Shown in pieces: positions 4,701 through 5,752 of a DNA stretch of 5,752 nucleotides. The notes beneath the pieces are model-generated. The model had not been told where the DNA came from and ran no database searches. It worked only from the letters and a program-made list of their open reading frames with translations. The DNA lies in the NCBI GenBank assembly GCA_945862275.1, contig CAMAYA010000083.1:1-5752 (forward strand). Direction: 5' to 3'. The DNA is from Legionella genomosp. 1 (GTDB lineage Bacteria > Pseudomonadota > Gammaproteobacteria > Legionellales > Legionellaceae). Position 1 is the stretch's first letter. Each line of letters opens with the position of its first letter. Both the position numbers and the translations under genes were made by a program.

Positions 4701-5752
4701 CAATCAGCTGACGAAGAATCAGCTGATGTAGAAATAACCGAAGACGAAGAGATCGTTATACGAGCACTGAATCAAATTATTGACAGCTGTTCTGAGAGAT
4801 CAAATCAAACTGTTATCAACGCAGAATGGATCAAGGCTACAGTTTTAACTAAGCTTCATTCTCTAAAAAAGGAAATGTCTCTAAATTCCGTCATTTGTCC
4901 GGTAAACAATTGGGGGATATGGATAGTTGCTGTCACGGTTCAATTTATCGTACAAACAGTAAATACCATGGAAGATGGGGCTCTCGACCAAACTGGCCTG
5001 GCAATAGCCGCAGGCGCTACGGTTAGGAAAATAGCCGGGCAAGTTTCCCCGGATTTAAAGGCTGCTACAGACATAGCGGTTTTAAGCATTAAGCAGGCTT
5101 GTCAAGATATTTATAACGCGCAACAAGTTCTATCAAAAAAATCAAGGGATCCAACTAACAAGACAATTCAAGCATGGAGCCTGGTCTCAAGTACATTGGC
5201 GTGGGCCGGTCGTCTTAATGCTACGGAACTGAAATGGTCACAAGAACAATCCGAACGTAGATGTCTACAAAGACAAGAAGAACTTAGGGCTATACAAGCT
5301 CAAGGTGCTGCAACTAGATCCCCCGTTAGGATCGCGTATACATTTATGTTGGCTTACAGCAACTCTAAGCTGTCAGACAAGAAGAAACTAATTGGGCAGT
5401 TAAATAAACTTCAAACGCCATTAAATGCATGCCAGAAAAAAATTTATCATCTGCAGCAAGCGAAGAAGAAAACTCCAGGTGTAGACAAACTAGTTGTTTT
5501 ATATCAGAAGTTAACCCAACTAGTTGAGATTAAACGCGATCAATTAGAGCTCGAAAAAAATGACCTGGAAGTTTTACGCAAAAGTATTTTGGCACAGGGT
5601 CGGCGTATTTACTTTAATGAATTGAAGCGCAAATTACACGATCCGAACGCCCGTCATGTACGGCTGAAAGTATTAAATGCAGCGGCAGCCGAAAGAGGTC
5701 GCCAACAAGTGACGAAGCAATCAACGACAGTGTTGCCACTGGGATCAGCAAG
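1749..5752 (+). CDS. Giant helical coiled-coil protein of unknown function, 5' part (1334 codons, runs off window)
   Basis: The frame from the ATG at 1749 has no stop to the right edge, so the protein is longer than 1334 residues and its C-terminus is not visible. I do not recognise a family. Residues 1-250 are mostly helical with no signal peptide. A Gly/Ala/Ser-rich hydrophobic stretch spans 90-111 (MGLGSAVSLAATGVSALGSAIL). Residues about 270-425 look mixed alpha/beta (NPYTILGALNHAPILNHDAG, FFVYEVNYEIRAKSS, ESYECPWTGKRE). Residues about 430-930 are long amphipathic helices rich in Ala, Gln, Glu, Leu and Ser. An acidic, serine-rich linker covers about 939-1002. A second hydrophobic stretch, WGIWIVAVTVQFIVQTV, spans 1055-1071. 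A basic, heptad-like coiled coil covers about 1209-1296. No nucleotide-binding, protease or transferase motif was seen. The A+T content rises strongly in the middle (one 60-base line at 3781 has 14 G+C), unlike the barrel gene. A secreted effector, pore-former or structural filament are all possible; none is demonstrated. The gene call is confident, the function unknown. Confidence 0.85.
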   Translation, partial: MPRETSPIIIRMIQADRQAINRMIKHKRAEFECVIKRGIVSMLNAQAERSQLSEQHGQYLGFLTAGNQTKKKQVAATANSLKESTSSAPMGLGSAVSLAATGVSALGSAILDNAEIKRQQTDAEERLFSAQILHYVSSKDYEAIAQQVASILSYRFQFLLFRLAAGENGYIKLANFFVASMKTYAIARLREYKGEEVKALIDAAIPPSTDALSYREWPQVDLCNFKMSLMLGVRKTLDLDEDANQILERCGPAVRALLGGYQQKVDSFTGQVVNYNPYTILGALNHAPILNHDAGIISGLETNHRKQEALDGSMKYPMILLGQGETTADLGVNFATKSMGKFLDEAHILALRRLVPDFFVYEVNYEIRAKSSAVQTISLNAADLVYRTESYECPWTGKREIIRQQRVLGLYQASLGDIEYEEVVATEHHGKLKAMEIASNLFDVNEARKDGIQAKTESEQAQIELHSADITTDDHFYKRLKAVKSAKYAALAVSEIMAGVIKSNAPTEDCFKLSIDIIDTARAALNTARDLPIKEANMRKQLTIFSRQAFQCAEAAFELQAFCQDSWQTVVELMNAAAMPALSKTLNQNEEIERSKAQRLLRNQIETSLNRSSKLTEQAIAIANYGQDATIELQQAAVLEAMYVAASSFRDEIDHPGPKNDVQALLQIIELCVLYTQKNYNDICSSLDTDDYFINTNNDWLQSVNLSELNSSQIKAIVLATATATLEQVKSILTESQSLVTELNLWQLYISLDPQVKQRIITAKDNAVTAKNLSISILRSIEVSPKSELNIDNAYLERVAATNELSRLSFISCTKESTSSIAELSSPLQIQLAELQTQIRYLDRAVKINHSKLATQAHDRLIETTSQFCGAMSFNNIISQARLVRRAFDAVESAVADDFEVVNLFISQTQQAIDEAKQAVQAIACIEGKLLYMKKICLEETDSDESVSTQNSNLDSSVLHTSVHVNVPFVIDKKLDNLIKGFSQQSADEESADVEITEDEEIVIRALNQIIDSCSERSNQTVINAEWIKATVLTKLHSLKKEMSLNSVICPVNNWGIWIVAVTVQFIVQTVNTMEDGALDQTGLAIAAGATVRKIAGQVSPDLKAATDIAVLSIKQACQDIYNAQQVLSKKSRDPTNKTIQAWSLVSSTLAWAGRLNATELKWSQEQSERRCLQRQEELRAIQAQGAATRSPVRIAYTFMLAYSNSKLSDKKKLIGQLNKLQTPLNACQKKIYHLQQAKKKTPGVDKLVVLYQKLTQLVEIKRDQLELEKNDLEVLRKSILAQGRRIYFNELKRKLHDPNARHVRLKVLNAAAAERGRQQVTKQSTTVLPLGSA
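4702..4731 (+). repeat. 15-bp imperfect tandem duplication in the acidic linker of the giant gene
   Basis: AATCAGCTGACGAAG (4702-4716) is followed at once by AATCAGCTGATGTAG (4717-4731), matching at 13 of 15 bases. It is in frame and yields the repeated peptide pattern SADEE-SADVE within the acidic linker (residues about 986-996). This probably arose by slippage or local duplication and lengthens a flexible segment. Confidence 0.6.

Noticed and set aside
1749..5752. Giant protein as a phage tape-measure or tail protein
   Set aside because: Long helices and hydrophobic patches would fit, but no phage structural genes, and no other phage feature, are visible in the window.
1..5752. CRISPR array, tRNA or rRNA genes
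   Set aside because: No regularly spaced direct repeats, tRNA-like cloverleaf or rRNA segments were seen on reading both strands.

Overview
The window looks like accessory DNA from a proteobacterium, most likely a gammaproteobacterium. The support for this is an outer-membrane beta-barrel gene with a Sec signal peptide, the 3' end of a bacterial group II intron, and a very long, mostly helical protein with no obvious conserved enzyme domain. Giant helical proteins of this kind are common in host-associated groups such as Legionellales, but that placement is an inference and rests on no single diagnostic gene.

Layout, left to right. (1) Bases 1 to about 271 hold the 3' end of a group II intron on the + strand: the end of the reverse-transcriptase domain, cut short by an internal deletion, followed directly by RNA domains V and VI. 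(2) Bases 272-428 have no convincing gene. They contain a small hairpin and a minus-strand stem-loop plus T-tract that probably terminates the next gene. (3) Bases 429-1223 (minus strand) encode a secreted beta-barrel protein of 264 residues. (4) Bases 1224-1748 are non-coding. The part near 1223 carries the leader and a possible promoter of the barrel gene. The part from about 1400 to 1690 is rich in inverted repeats and looks like structured RNA or a mobile-element remnant. (5) From 1749 to the right edge a single + strand frame stays open for 1334 codons with no stop. It is by far the largest feature and is the 5' part of a gene for a giant, largely alpha-helical protein.

The two protein genes are divergent, with 525 bases between their starts, and nothing in the sequence ties them functionally. 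The barrel gene is roughly half G+C. The giant gene begins at a similar level and becomes very A+T-rich in the middle. The window therefore reads as a mosaic: a decayed retroelement, an envelope gene and a large lineage-specific gene of unknown function. The most interesting object is the giant protein. It has no signal peptide, two isolated hydrophobic segments, an acidic low-complexity linker and a C-terminal coiled coil, which is compatible with a secreted effector, a pore-forming or a structural protein, none of them proven.
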